From Pseudoips prasinana (lineage: Eukaryota; Arthropoda; Insecta; Lepidoptera; Nolidae): a stretch of DNA of 64,000 nucleotides. The position numbers and the translations under genes are program-made. The stretch covers positions 21,692,330 to 21,756,329 of the forward strand of contig OX621245.1 of the NCBI GenBank assembly GCA_951640165.1. The letters are read 5' to 3'. This document shows, piece by piece, positions 54,328 through 64,000 of the stretch (its first letter is position 1; the number at the start of each line of letters is the position of its first letter). The notes beneath the pieces are model-generated. The model did no database searches, was not told the DNA's origin, and saw nothing but the letters and a program-made list of their open reading frames with translations.

Positions 54328-57300
54328 ATGGCTTACTTAAAAATAGGGCAGCTCACAACGATAGGGTTGCAACATCAGAGTTGGAAACTTTAGTCAATGA
54401 ATACAACTTAGATATAGTGCTTGTACAAGAACAATATCAATATGCGCGTTTAAAAAATAAATTTGTGCAGTTAGACAACAAATCACGGGCTGCTATTTAC
54501 GTAACGCGTACTAATTTTACGGTAAGCGCTATGCGAAACCTCATGACGTCACACTGTGCTGTCGCTGAAATATCATCCCCAGCCTGGAAAGTTTACGTAG
54601 TGAGCTGTTATTTTCAGTATTCAGATCCTGTCGGTCCCCATTTACATCACTTGCGCCATGTTTTGATGTCCCTCAAAGGACACAAAACTATTATTGGCGC
54701 AGATGTTAACGCATCCTCTACGTTATGGTATGGCAAACACCGTTCAAGCGATACAGAACGGCGGAACGCCGTCGAAGATTTCGTCGCTGAGATGAATCTA
54801 TCAATACATAACACTCCTGATGCACCGCCTACTTATTGTAGCCCTACTGGCGAATCTTTTATTGACGTCACTTTTTCAAGCTCAGACGTCCGAATAGATG
54901 GATGGCGTGTTTTGCCTGACGCTTCATCCAGTGATCACCGCTTAATCGTGTACGAGTTTGTTCCTCGGTTGGCACAAAGACCTACGGCTATTTACGGTAA
55001 CTATAGATATCGGCTCAAAGGGGCCGATTGGGATTTTTTCAGAGCTCTTTTTGCCGCGCATGCCAGGGATTTCACCCGGGATGAACTAACAACAGAGGAA
55101 TGTGCTGTAATGATGTCGGACACTTTTACCTACTGTGCCGATATTGCCATAGGCCGCGTCCCTATCACTAATATTCGAAGATGCGATTGGTGGAATAACT
55201 ACTTAATTAAAGTTCGATGTGAATTTCGGAGAGCACGTAAAAAATATAATAAACTAAAAAAACGTAAAATTGTAGGCGATGTTTTAAATAATGCATATAT
55301 AAATCTCAAAATAGCTCGTTCACGTTACCGCTCGTCAATAGAGAAATCCAAAGGCAATCTTATTAGAAAAATAGTCGATAAATTAGATAAAGAAGGCCCG
55401 TGGTCGCCCCTATACCATGAGTTTAAAGCAAATAGGTCTATAGATTTAGCTTATATTCAAAACATAAAAATCAATAATACCTACACCAGTGGCATAGAGG
55501 AGACCACGGAATCCTTACTTAATTCGCTCATACCTGATGATAGTTCCTTGAACGATAATGATACCATAAGCAGATTAGACAGTGGGCAAACAATCCACCC
55601 GCTACGTATATGTCTAGTCTTCCTACAATTAATGAGTTTATGAATACTGTGAAATCGCTACCTGTTAACAAAGCTTCAGGTGAAGATAAAATATCCAACA
55701 AAATGATAATAGAAGCCACAAAACAATCCGGTAATTCAATACTAAAAGTTTTTAATCATTGCATATCTGAAGGGACTTTTCCGCGTTCTTGGCACAGCGG
55801 TTTTATTCGTATTATACCAAAAAATGGCGATAAACTGCCTGAAGACCCTAAGTCATACCGACCAATAACGTTACTGCCTTCCTTAGGCAAGCTTCTAGAA
55901 CGACTTATTGTACCGCGATTGCTGCCGGGAGGACCAAAATTTCACGGAAATCAATTTGGTTTTACTGCGGGTAAATCGACAGTGGACGCAGCTATCTCAG
56001 TGAGGAAAGCTGTAAACTCGTCCGAATGTAAATACGTTTTGGCCATATTCCTAGATATTTCAGGGGCGTTTGATAATACTTGGTGGCCAATTTTGTTACA
56101 AAAACTTAAGTTACGCGGTTGTTACAGTAATATATATTCGATAATCACATCTTATTTCGTACATGGCTCTGCAACTCTTAAGCTTGGTCACTTCAGAGTC
56201 ACTAAATCGTTAACCATGGGTTGCCCCCAGGGCTCAATGCTCGCGCCGTATCTCTGGAACTTGGGTTTTGATGACTTCTTGACATTACCCTTGCCATCAC
56301 GCTGCTCTCTAACGGCATATGCCGACGATGGCCTCTTACTTATACAGGGTAACTCCAGGAGAGAGTTGGAAAATCTGGCTCAAACTTGCTTAGGTATGAT
56401 CAGTGAATGGGGTAAAAGAAATCGCCTTACATTTGCTCCTCATAAAACCTACCAACTCCTTCTTAAAGGTGAACTAAAATCCCCCCCGGGCGTAAAACTT
56501 AATAATGTTACTGTAAAACGCAAAATATCAACCTGTTATTTGGGTTTAGTTTTAGAAAAGAATTTCTCGTTTATAGAACATATTAAATCAGTTGGGGAAA
56601 AAGCTAAGCGAAACTTTTTTGCACTTACAAGGATATCGACGGCAACCTGGGGCCTCTCTTTTAATACTCTTAAAATCATTTACGGGGCAACCTATCTTGG
56701 GTGTATATGTTACGGCTCGCCTGTGTGGGCTGATAGGGCTACCATCGGAGCTGCTCGCCGTAAATTACTACAAAGCCAGAGGTTGGCGTTGATATTTCTG
56801 TGTAAAGCCTATAGAACAGTGAGCACAGAGGCCCTACCTGTCCTAGCGGGTGTACTACCGGTTGATCTTGAAGTTCAAAGACGAGCAGCAATGTATTATT
56901 CTACGCGCGATAATTTAGAAAATGATTTCTTATCATTACGCGACCGTGCGAAAATAACCAGGCCATTTATGCCAATAGCTGACTTAAATAACGAACTACT
57001 AAATGAATGGCAATGTAGATGGAATACGTCAACCAAGGGTCGCCATCTGCACCAGTTCTTTCCGGACGTACGCGAACGGTTAAATAAAACTTGGCTAATC
57101 ATAGACCATTGTGTTGCACAATTTCTTACCGGACACGGCAATTTTAAAAGTAAATTGTATAGTTTCAAATTAGTATCTTCACCAATCTGTCTGTGCTCAA
57201 CATCCAGTAACGAATATGAACAAACTGCTCGCCACATCCTGTGGGAGTGTGATCTCTGGCAAAATCAGCGTGATATTATGTTAAACAGCTTGCAACCAAT

Positions 57301-57397
57301 ATCTGGAGTAGTTTATTATACGGATCTTGTAGCAACAAGGAACAACTTCCGTGCGTTTAAGCGTTTTTGCCATACCTACTATTGGAATCAAATATAA
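54328..57397 (+). pseudogene. R1-like LINE ORF2, endonuclease/RT, two frameshifts, unit 2
   Basis: Same two frameshifts as the unit 1 copy (near 54360 and 55570-55610), so the copy was dead before it was duplicated. The RT open frame 55610-57397 keeps YADD and the C-terminal CCHC finger. It differs from unit 1 by Arg to His just N-terminal of the RT fingers motif and Arg to Gly near the C-terminus. Confidence 0.87.
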
Positions 57398-57903
57398 CAG
57401 CCCACTTAGGACCCTTAAATTGATCCTCGGTGCTTTTGCAGCTGGCTTCTCTAGTTGCAAATCTCTCATTTTATGAGGCTATAGCCTCTTTACATCATTC
57501 TGTCTCCCGCTTTGCTCTGGAGGGAAGTGGAACTATTCATTTTCTAACTCCTCCTTTTTTTCTGTTTCTGATTAAATTCGTTGCGGGATCCAAGACAGTT
57601 AAAGCGATTCCCCGGGACATGCCTGAGCTTCACCGCTCAGTGTCATTTCATTGTGTGCCACTGTTGTGAAATATTTAACGGCTCTTTGTTTTGTCTAGGT
57701 GGAATAGTTATAGACTGAATTAATATTTCAAACTAAAATATATCTTCTGTTAGGAATCGCTGAGATATTTTCCAACGGTGGTATGAGAGGCTCATTATTA
57801 ATAAGTGTAGGTAAGTACGACAATCACAAAAGTAGATAGAATAGGCAGTAGCTTAAAAGAGTCGTCTATTATTACAAAACGAAGTCTAAATGTTAAATAT
57901 CGT

Positions 57904-58007
57904 ATAACCAAATATTTGAAACATAAATCAGTAAGTCTTATTTGTCGGTCCTGAATTTAAATAAAATATAATTTCTGTTGTAGGTTCTAATTTTAAATTT
58001 ATTTTTT
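57904..58007. other. Single-copy flank after the duplication
   Basis: Starts ATAACC, the exact complement of the GGTTAT that opens each unit. No other feature seen. Confidence 0.5.
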
Positions 58008-58520
58008 ACTAGCAGCTGTGCCCCGCGGTTTTACCTGCATTAAATTTTATAAATTATCACAGCTCCTCCCCCGTAGGAGATAGCGTGATAATATGTAGCC
58101 TATATGTTGACCCGACCTCTTAGCGATATTCATGCAAAATTTTAAGTAGATCTATGCTGTACTTTTTGAGTTTATACATATGGACATAGAATAGAATACT
58201 CTTTATTGTACACACAAGCAGGAAAAATAGGCAGGTCAAGAAATAATAATAAATTTAGTTCAATGGGCGGTCTTATCGCATTAAGCGATTTCTTCCAGAC
58301 AACCTTTGGATGGATAGGAGCTGTAATTGTTTTAAAAAGTGAGTGTGTAACAAATAAAGTAGTGGATAAATAACATTAAAAAAAATGAAAAGAAATGTGT
58401 ATACACAAAAATGTGTGACATACATACAGATAAACAGACAAAAATTCTAAAAACTATATTTTTGGCTTCGATATCCATTGTATATCCCGCCCCAAGTATT
58501 TCTTTCCTACGATTTTATTA
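58008..58520 (-). mobile_element. Antisense Helitron-like element, interrupted
   Basis: ACTAG at 58008-58012 is the complement of a CTAGT 3' end, followed by CAGCTGTGCCCCGCGGTTTT. The body matches 24838-25010 in reverse (GTTGACCCGACCTCTTAGCG). A LINE 3' fragment sits in it at 58189-58416. The 5' region near 58455-58480 (ACTATATTTTTGGCTTCGAT) equals the fold-back arm at 24723. Confidence 0.62.
58189..58416 (-). mobile_element. LINE 3'-end fragment with 6-bp flank repeat
   Basis: Read on the minus strand: GGTTGTCTGGAAGAAATCGC, TTAATGCGATAAGACCGCCC, and GTACAATAAAGAGTATTC (polyadenylation-like end). Flanked by GACATA at 58183-58188 and 58417-58422. 5'-truncated, non-coding. It relates to 20943-20996. 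Confidence 0.6.
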
Positions 58521-58744
58521 TATGTATAGATTATAGTTGAGTAACGGAATGGTTTGAGCATGTAACTATGACATAAAATATTTACACAAACCTAGTAAAG
58601 ACGTGTATTTAATTTTTTTTATTTTATTTGGGAAAATTACAGAGTCAATTATCTAAGGTAGTCTAAAATAAGGATAACCTAGGACTATGTAACATTTTCC
58701 ACATATTAAAGACTTGATATTATATACAATATGCATAAAATTAT

Positions 58745-59086
58745 ATTCCTAGTATTTATATTATGCAGTTCACTTTTCTTTTTATTCATAATTATAAAAA
58801 GAAAAGTGAACTGCATAATATAAATACTAGGAATAAAAACAAACTAGCCATGCCAGGCTTTAGAGTAAGCAAAACTAATAAATCATTTTTAGGAAATTGT
58901 ATAAGGTTTTATAACAAGCTTCCTACTCAAATTACTGATCTGCCTGACACAAGTTTTAAAACACATATTAAACGTATACTTATGACTAGGGGTTATTACA
59001 CCACTAAAGAGTACATCGATGACAAAGACGTCTGGCTCTCACTTCCTACCTGCACATTGCTCGCTGGAGATCTTGTAGCCATATAG
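58745..59086 (+). pseudogene. LINE ORF2 C-terminal relic with a 5' fold-back
   Basis: From 58794 the frame reads KKKSELHNINTRNKNKLAMP, FRVSKTNKSFLGNCIRFYNK and FKTHIKRILMTRGYYTTKEY, the C-terminal end of a Jockey/CR1-type RT, to a stop at 59086. The first 41 bases of this fragment (58794-58834) are preceded by their exact complement (58745-58785, 8-nt spacer), so the 5' end is an inverted duplication rather than a normal truncation. Confidence 0.75.
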
Positions 59087-59319
59087 ACATGACTGATCTG
59101 CTGTGTTACGTGAACTATCTGTAAATGATTGCTATCATATACTTAATTTAAAATTATTGACTCTGTCTCAAAATGAATAATGTTATTGTTTCGAAGTTTT
59201 TCTTTTGTATACCTAAATATAATCTAAAATAATAAGCATTCAGACAACCGATCGAGCATATATTGTGTTTGCCTACTAAATAATTACTCTAATTGGACCA
59301 AATCCCGTGTTCATGCCCG

Positions 59320-59445
59320 CTTGAGTATGTTTCGCCGGACCGTCTCAACTGGGTCGTGTTGAAACCGGTAGTAGATGAACCCACTGAGTTTGTTTCGCTG
59401 GGTCTTCTCAGTTGGGGCGCATTGGATCCGGTGGTAGCATTAAAG
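59320..59445 (+). repeat. Two-unit tandem repeat, about 70-bp period
   Basis: GAGTATGTTTCGCCGGACCG and GAGTTTGTTTCGCTGGGTCT begin two related units, each ending in CCGGTAGTAG / CCGGTGGTAG. The wording resembles a dispersed lepidopteran repeat. Non-coding. Confidence 0.55.
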
Positions 59446-59504
59446 CGCGACCGTCGTTATTAACACAAGGTCCGTCATAATAATAATACCTTTAATATAG
59501 ACAG

Positions 59505-59780
59505 AACCATTGACAATATGTAGTAAAAATATTAGACTTAAACTAGATAATTAAACATAATCTCTTGACAATAACTTGATACGAGCTAGCTAAATATCAT
59601 TTCTGTAATAAAATAAATTTTATAAATGTTTTCATACAAGATGTACCTAAATATCTATGTTACTAGAAATAATATCTAATGTATACAACTATATTACTAC
59701 AAACATGTTCTGACTATTTACAAGCGCTTTTTTAAAGTCTACGTGAATAAAAACCTTTTTTATTTTATTTATTTATTTTA
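59505..59780 (+). repeat. Repeat F, LINE 3'-end copy
   Basis: Aligns with 29400-29670 along most of its length and ends in (ATTTT/ATTT) repeats. Confidence 0.62.
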
Positions 59781-59789
59781 TTTATTACA

Positions 59790-60954
59790 AAATTATTATA
59801 AAAGAAAGAGAGAAGATCGTTAAGAAAAAAATGATATTTTGTTTGTTTAGAATTTAGAATTAGCACCAAACCAGGTCTTGCCAGTAATAGATTTAAGTTT
59901 TTGAGACGTACGCTTAGTGTTAAATAGATCAAAATCCGGGAAATCATCCAGGTGGTTACTATAATTAGCAGACCTACTGAAAAAAGTCTATAATTTGTAG
60001 AACTGAAAATGGACTATAAATCCTACATTACTCAAAATATAGCACCAGTTAAAAAACACTTCTTTCCCAAAGTGCAAATATACGTAATTCAGCTACGAAG
60101 ACGAGATGGATAAAAACGAGTAAAACCACTTAAAATCAATTTGCAGCGGGAGGTAAAAGCCAATGCGGTATACTAGTATAAGTTAGTACGTACGATAGGG
60201 TTCCAGACTGAACAAACCCGCCGCCGTTCTCACTCTGATCCCAAACCGGTGGCAACGCGACTCTCTGATTAAACTCATAAATTGGCACACGCCAGATGGC
60301 GCGCGCCGCGCTGTAAATCTGCAACCAATACGACATTTGTCTCTATTCCCCTTGGTACGATTACATCTCGTTATCTGGCCTGTAATCAATTCCGTTATAA
60401 AACCCATTCGTCAGTGTTATTGAAATAATTCGCAGCGAACCAGGTAGCCAGCAGCAACGCTATTCGAGGAAACAAGTGAAAAATTTCCAATTTTATTTCA
60501 GTTTACATCGCCGCTTTCGAAGCGTATTTGATGAAAATGTTACAGCAATGCGGCGTCGTACTATGAAATTCCAAGGTTAACGTTTTGAACTGCGCTAATA
60601 CAAGTCTTGTCATCTGCCGGCTCATATAGCTCGCAATAAATCCACATTTATGGCTTATTTTATTTACAGATTTTTCGTTTAATATTATCTTACCTCTTGT
60701 TTCTTTGCACAAATAGATTATTTTCCTGTACAATTTTTGGATATTGGAAAGTGTTTCGTCATATTATGAAGGGAGCAAGACTAATAACGATATTATTTGA
60801 AAAGGGTGCAAATATACAGAATATAGTAAGGTAAGGGAATATTATATTTTCTATACGAAATTGTTATTAAACAGCTGTTGCCGAAAAACTCAAACAGTTC
60901 TAATGACGTTATCAGTATAATTTCTCCTACAGATTGAGGATGGAGAAGTACCTA
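59790..60954. other. Spacer, nothing recognised
   Basis: 60180-60480 is less AT-rich than its neighbours and could be unique sequence, but the short open frames there carry no motif. No gene called. Confidence 0.45.
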
Positions 60955-61092
60955 CACGGGCCCGTTGGCGTGGTTGGTAGATGCTTGCCTTTCACGCCTC
61001 AGGGCGTGGGTTCGATTCCCACCAAGGAGAGATATTTGTGTGCATGAACATGTCTGTTTGTCCTGAGTCTGGGTGCAATTATCTATATAAGT
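60955..61092 (+). mobile_element. SINE-A 5' part, split by SINE-C
   Basis: GGGCCCGTTGGCGTGGTTGG head, GTGGGTTCGATTCCCACC B-box, GTCCTGAGTCTGGGTGCAAT. The 3' module resumes at 61348-61425 (TATCAGCTATCTGGTTTCC). Confidence 0.78.
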
Positions 61093-61347
61093 ATGTGTGT
61101 GTCCTCTCGGCCTAATTTCGGCCACGGCGGCCGTCTCAATGGAGGTAAGCCAACTGTGCAGGACATATTATATCACTCTCATGATCCGATGGGACGACTA
61201 GCGAGACGACCGGAAAGAGGTCAGGTACAGGATCGATGGCTTTACGTGCTCTCCGAGGCACGAGGGTGTAATACTGCCAACTCCCAGACTCTGGGCTGAT
61301 ACTGAGTACTTAATTTATTTTTACGGAATAATCCCGAAATCACCTTA
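61093..61347 (-). mobile_element. Antisense SINE-C inside SINE-A
   Basis: Complement of the SINE-C body: GGCCACGGCGGCCGTCTC, ATCACTCTCATGATCCGATG, ATGGCTTTACGTGCTCTCCG, and ACGGAATAATCCC. The tRNA-like head is missing. It lies between the two halves of a SINE-A. Confidence 0.7.
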
Positions 61348-61425
61348 GCATATCAGCTATCTGGTTTCCAGCTCAGCTTAATTTGGGGTCAGATGTGTGA
61401 ATATTTTATCTTATTTATTATATTA
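61348..61425 (+). mobile_element. SINE-A 3' part
   Basis: Continuation of the SINE at 60955, somewhat eroded (the CTCAGCTTAATTTGGGGTCA module). Confidence 0.65.
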
Positions 61426-61461
61426 TATCTAATGCTGACCATTAACGTATTTTTATTACAC

Positions 61462-61545
61462 ATGCCAGCACATGCAGCTACCCCTATCTGTCAAATTTCT
61501 TTTATAGATTTTCAACTTTATCACAAAAGCATAAGGTTAACTAGT
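61462..61545 (+). mobile_element. Truncated copy of the TA-flanked MITE
   Basis: GCCAGCACATGCAGCTACCC through CACAAAAGCATAAGGTTAAC matches the left 85 bp of 13163-13297; the right half is lost. Confidence 0.68.
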
Positions 61546-61558
61546 AGGCATTAGTAAA

Positions 61559-61732
61559 CCACACTAATATTATAAAGGTAAAAGTTTGTGAGTGTGTATG
61601 TTTGTTACTCTCACGGCCAAACGGCTGGAGCGATGTTAGTAAAATTTGGTATGGAGTTAACTGGCACCTTGGATTAACATATAGACTATAATTTATAAAG
61701 TAACGCGGGTTAAACCGCGGGGCACAGCTAGT
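61559..61732 (+). mobile_element. Short Helitron-like element with a 3' hairpin
   Basis: 5' CACACTAATATTATAAAGG, a body with ACGGCTGGAGCGATG, and the 3' end CTAGT at 61728-61732 followed by T. A clean hairpin (CGCGG GTTAAA CCGCG, 61704-61719) lies 8 nt before the end, the classical Helitron terminal structure. 174 bp. Confidence 0.72.
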
Positions 61733-61741
61733 TATAAATAC

Positions 61742-61813
61742 TTTACATTCACAGGTAAAACTTTATATAACGAATTTCTATTTGTTATATAAAGTTTTAC
61801 CTGTGAATGTAAA
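61742..61813. repeat. Perfect 30-nt fold-back, 12-nt spacer
   Basis: Arms 61742-61771 and 61784-61813 are exact complements. It sits between the Helitron-like end and repeat D. Confidence 0.92.
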
Positions 61814-61816
61814 TTT

Positions 61817-61995
61817 AATTACTTACTTATCGTATGGGCAGTGGTTACCCTGGTGTCAGAGTTATTCCAGCCGCCCAGTATGCCTATGACATGGCTTAAC
61901 GTCTATTGCCTAAAAAATACAACCGGAATCGACAGCTTAACGTGCCCTCCGAAGCACGGAGACGCTCAAAAATTAAACCACTTACGGACCGGTGA
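61817..61995 (+). repeat. Repeat D copy
   Basis: Shorter relative of 24360-24640, sharing CTTATCGTATGGGCAGTGG-like, CTTAACGTGCCCTCCGAAGC and ACGGAGACGCTCA blocks. Confidence 0.65.
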
Positions 61996-62044
61996 GATAA
62001 ATACTAATTGATAGAAAATCTTTTTACTGACCTCAAATTGATAA

Positions 62045-62255
62045 TGTCGATTCAGTTGGCGTGGTTGGTAAATGCTTGACTTTCACGCTGCAGGTCGTGG
62101 GTTCGATTCCCACCCAGGACAGATATTTGTCTGTCTGTTTGCTCTGAGTCAAGGTGTAATATGTTTATCAGTTATCTGGTTTCCATATACAAGCTCTACT
62201 TAGTTTGGGAACCGATGGCCGCGTGTGAATAATGTCCCAGGATATATTATTATTA
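62045..62255 (+). mobile_element. SINE-A, nearly complete with a short linker
   Basis: CAGTTGGCGTGGTTGGTAA head, GTGGGTTCGATTCCCACC B-box, then a shortened linker to TATCAGTTATCTGGTTTCC and AATGTCCCAGGATATATT. Confidence 0.78.
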
Positions 62256-62507
62256 CTATTAAAGTAAAATCGTGCTTTTATTGTCGCCATGGTGAGCTTT
62301 GACATAATTGGTATTATAATACTTTCCCATATCATTACAGTTGGAATAAGTCCATAGTTGGACAAGCCTTCCCCAATAATCGTCTATGCCATAAACGCCA
62401 TGTTTGGCAGACGGGTTCACGATCGCAGTAAGAGCGTCGTTGTACTCGGAAGGAAACTGTTGCCCGTCCTCTGGTAGACATTTATTTTATTTTGTTATAC
62501 TACTATG

Positions 62508-62680
62508 TTTTTTTGTCTGCGGGGTACTTTACAAACATATAATAGACGGACACAAATTACATCCAGACTCAGAACAACTATTTATGGGTCAGAAAAATAG
62601 TTGTCGGCGCGGGAATCGAACCCGGGACACGAAGTGGCAAGGCGGCTCTCTTAGCCGCTGCGCCCCACGTGCAGTCAAAA
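62508..62680 (-). mobile_element. SINE-B (tRNA-derived)
   Basis: Minus-strand head GACTGCACGTGGGGCGCAGC, B-box GGTTCGATTCCC, body to GTAAAGTACCCCGCAGAC. A shorter tail than 14495-14706. Confidence 0.73.
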
Positions 62681-64000
62681 TAATAATATGTGTGGCGGAA
62701 GGAATAAATATTTGTTATATGATTCTAATTTAAAATGAGTGGAATGTGGAACTCACACTAGGATGCCATCAGAATATCATCGGTTTAGCAATATTGCTAC
62801 GGCAAATGGGTTATTTCATAGTGTAAGTAGTAGTGATATTGGGATTTTTATTGGCAGTAAAAATTTCAGTATTTGTTTTTGATTCGAACCGAGAATCAAA
62901 CCAGTGATCTTAGTCTTATGCTGGAATAAACGTCAGCTTTAATAGCTCTCCATAATACGGCCATGTATCAAGGTTGCACATTTTAATGCCAGTACACATT
63001 GAACTTTTAAGAAATATATAGCTACTCAACGAATTTAAATGTTATCGTCTTTTAAAAGGATTTTTAGTTCTGCCAATTTTGTATTATCACGGAGTAGAGA
63101 GAAGAAATAAGTATTATGTCTGCAAATTATTTGCTCCAGCCGTAGTATCTTTAGTTTGATAATTTAACATTCCCTGTCCTTTAACATCACTGATCAAAAA
63201 TTGTAATTAATACCTAAACTTTAGTTCAGACTTATCAAATAGAAAATAGGTGTCATTGTAGCATTTATGTTTATTCAAAAACATCCCGTAATTAATAACT
63301 TTATTACAACTTTGAATTACTAAAATTGATGCTTAAGAACTTTATTATTCTCCTAAACACGTAGAAATACTATTCATTCCGAAACTTGTGATGGATCTTC
63401 CAAACAAAATACAAGTAAGTCCATTTCCTGAGCTCTTTAATCGAAACAACAGCGAACCACTATCTAACTTAGCTCGTAAACGTCAACATAAACTTGCGCT
63501 TACCCGATCACTATTCATTGCCATCACATGTCAGAGTAAGTAATATTCAAATTAGTTACGTCATCGGATTACGTCCAACCTCGCTCAATTTCCCTTGATT
63601 ACGGCTACTCCTAGTTATTATGTTGCATGCACGGAAAATTCCGATTCTGCCGGAAATGTATGGGATGTTTACGTGGCTAATAGGAGTATTGGCTATTGAT
63701 GTGACTAATAAGTAGTGTACACGTATTTGATTGTTTAGTATTGCGGTAGAAACAGCGATGGTTAATTTCCTTATTTAACAGATGTTGAAAAATAATGAGG
63801 TTATCAATTTGAATTAATTTTTTTTGTATGTTATGCAATGTTTTCGTTTTTTTACGTATTTGGTTCTTGGTATTGCAGTAGAAATAAGATGGTTAATTTC
63901 CTTTTTGATCTTACTTAAAAAGCAATGAAGTTATCAATTTGACTGTCTTTATTTTTATTTATTTTGTTCCGTTATAAGTATATTTCTTTTCCATTGTATT
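62681..64000. other. AT-rich end of window, nothing recognised
   Basis: No ORF, tRNA-like box or terminal repeat that I can support. Two similar stretches near 63735-63800 and 63860-63930 (GTAGAAA...GATGGTTAATTTCC, GTTATCAATTTGA) suggest an old local duplication. Confidence 0.45.

Larger units (their letters stand above)
52763..57664 (+). mobile_element. R1-like LINE, unit 2 copy
   Basis: Same structure as 41763-46664. Here both candidate 9-bp target duplications are present: TGTGAAATA at 52754-52762 and 57665-57673. This supports the element boundaries and suggests that this unit keeps the older right flank. Confidence 0.85.
47205..57903 (+). repeat. Tandem duplication, unit 2 (10,699 bp)
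   Basis: Begins GGTTATTAAAAAGTATTA at 47205 and ends AAATATCGT at 57903, where single-copy ATAACCAAATATTTG begins. Differences from unit 1 that I saw: a 10-bp deletion (TTTTAAGTCT) near 48176, about 14 single-base changes, one T-run length change near 57557, and the missing SINE-C segment. Two RT changes are amino-acid replacing: Arg to His at base 55794 and Arg to Gly at base 57131. Confidence 0.93.

Noticed and set aside
60396..60415. TATAAAA followed by TCAGT as an insect core promoter
   Set aside because: The spacing from TATA to the initiator A is only about 17 bp, well short of the usual 30, and no gene follows.
62404..62733. 109-codon plus-strand open frame
   Set aside because: Runs through an antisense SINE-B copy; no independent evidence.

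Overview
This window looks like AT-rich insect intergenic DNA, most likely from a moth or butterfly. The evidence is its repeat spectrum: tRNA-headed SINEs, short Helitron-like elements ending in CTAGT, R1-clade, Jockey-like and RTE-like non-LTR retrotransposons, a cecropia-like mariner and several MITE families. I cannot name the species. I found no host gene I would defend. The only non-transposon coding candidate is an orphan ORF at 9368-9817. Family labels SINE-A, SINE-B, SINE-C and repeats D, E, F and H are mine, based on copies inside the window.

Layout. 1-5127: GC-rich Jockey-like LINE on the plus strand, both ORFs broken, ending in an A-tail. 6390-8024: a SINE-A copy split by a Helitron-like element. 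8482-9227: a loose inverted-repeat element. 9368-9817: the orphan ORF. 10915-15520: scattered SINE, MITE and LINE remnants. 15524-15971: a near-perfect inverted repeat with arms of about 210 bp. 16462-20085: a four-part nest, in which a LINE is split by a 2.7-kb TIR element (TA target duplication) that itself holds an RTE fragment and a short retroposed insert. 22997-24284: a complete mariner with an open 339-residue transposase. 24360-30955: MITEs, Helitron remnants, a 45-unit hexamer microsatellite and a candidate TIR element. 31345-32692: a 5'-truncated LINE disrupted by a fold-back. 32717-34655: a dead DDE transposase with a SWIM zinc finger, joined to a mariner fragment. 34912-35322: a small Helitron-like element.

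36195-57903 is a head-to-tail duplication of a roughly 11-kb unit (36195-47204 and 47205-57903), with about 17 differences seen by eye plus one roughly 300-bp SINE-C segment present only in the first copy. Each unit holds a SINE-A split by a 2.36-kb TIR element, the 3' end of one R1-clade LINE, and a nearly full-length R1-like LINE whose ORF1 is open and whose ORF2 carries two frameshifts in both copies. It is either a young tandem duplication or two haplotypes assembled in tandem. 57904-64000 returns to Helitron, SINE, LINE-end and MITE remnants.

The genes do not form a host pathway. They are retrotransposon gag-like and endonuclease/reverse transcriptase proteins and DNA transposases at different stages of decay. 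The most unusual signals are the 11-kb duplication, the nested insertions, and a recurring class of short fold-back inverted duplications (about ten, with spacers usually under 13 nt) found inside or at the edges of several different repeats.
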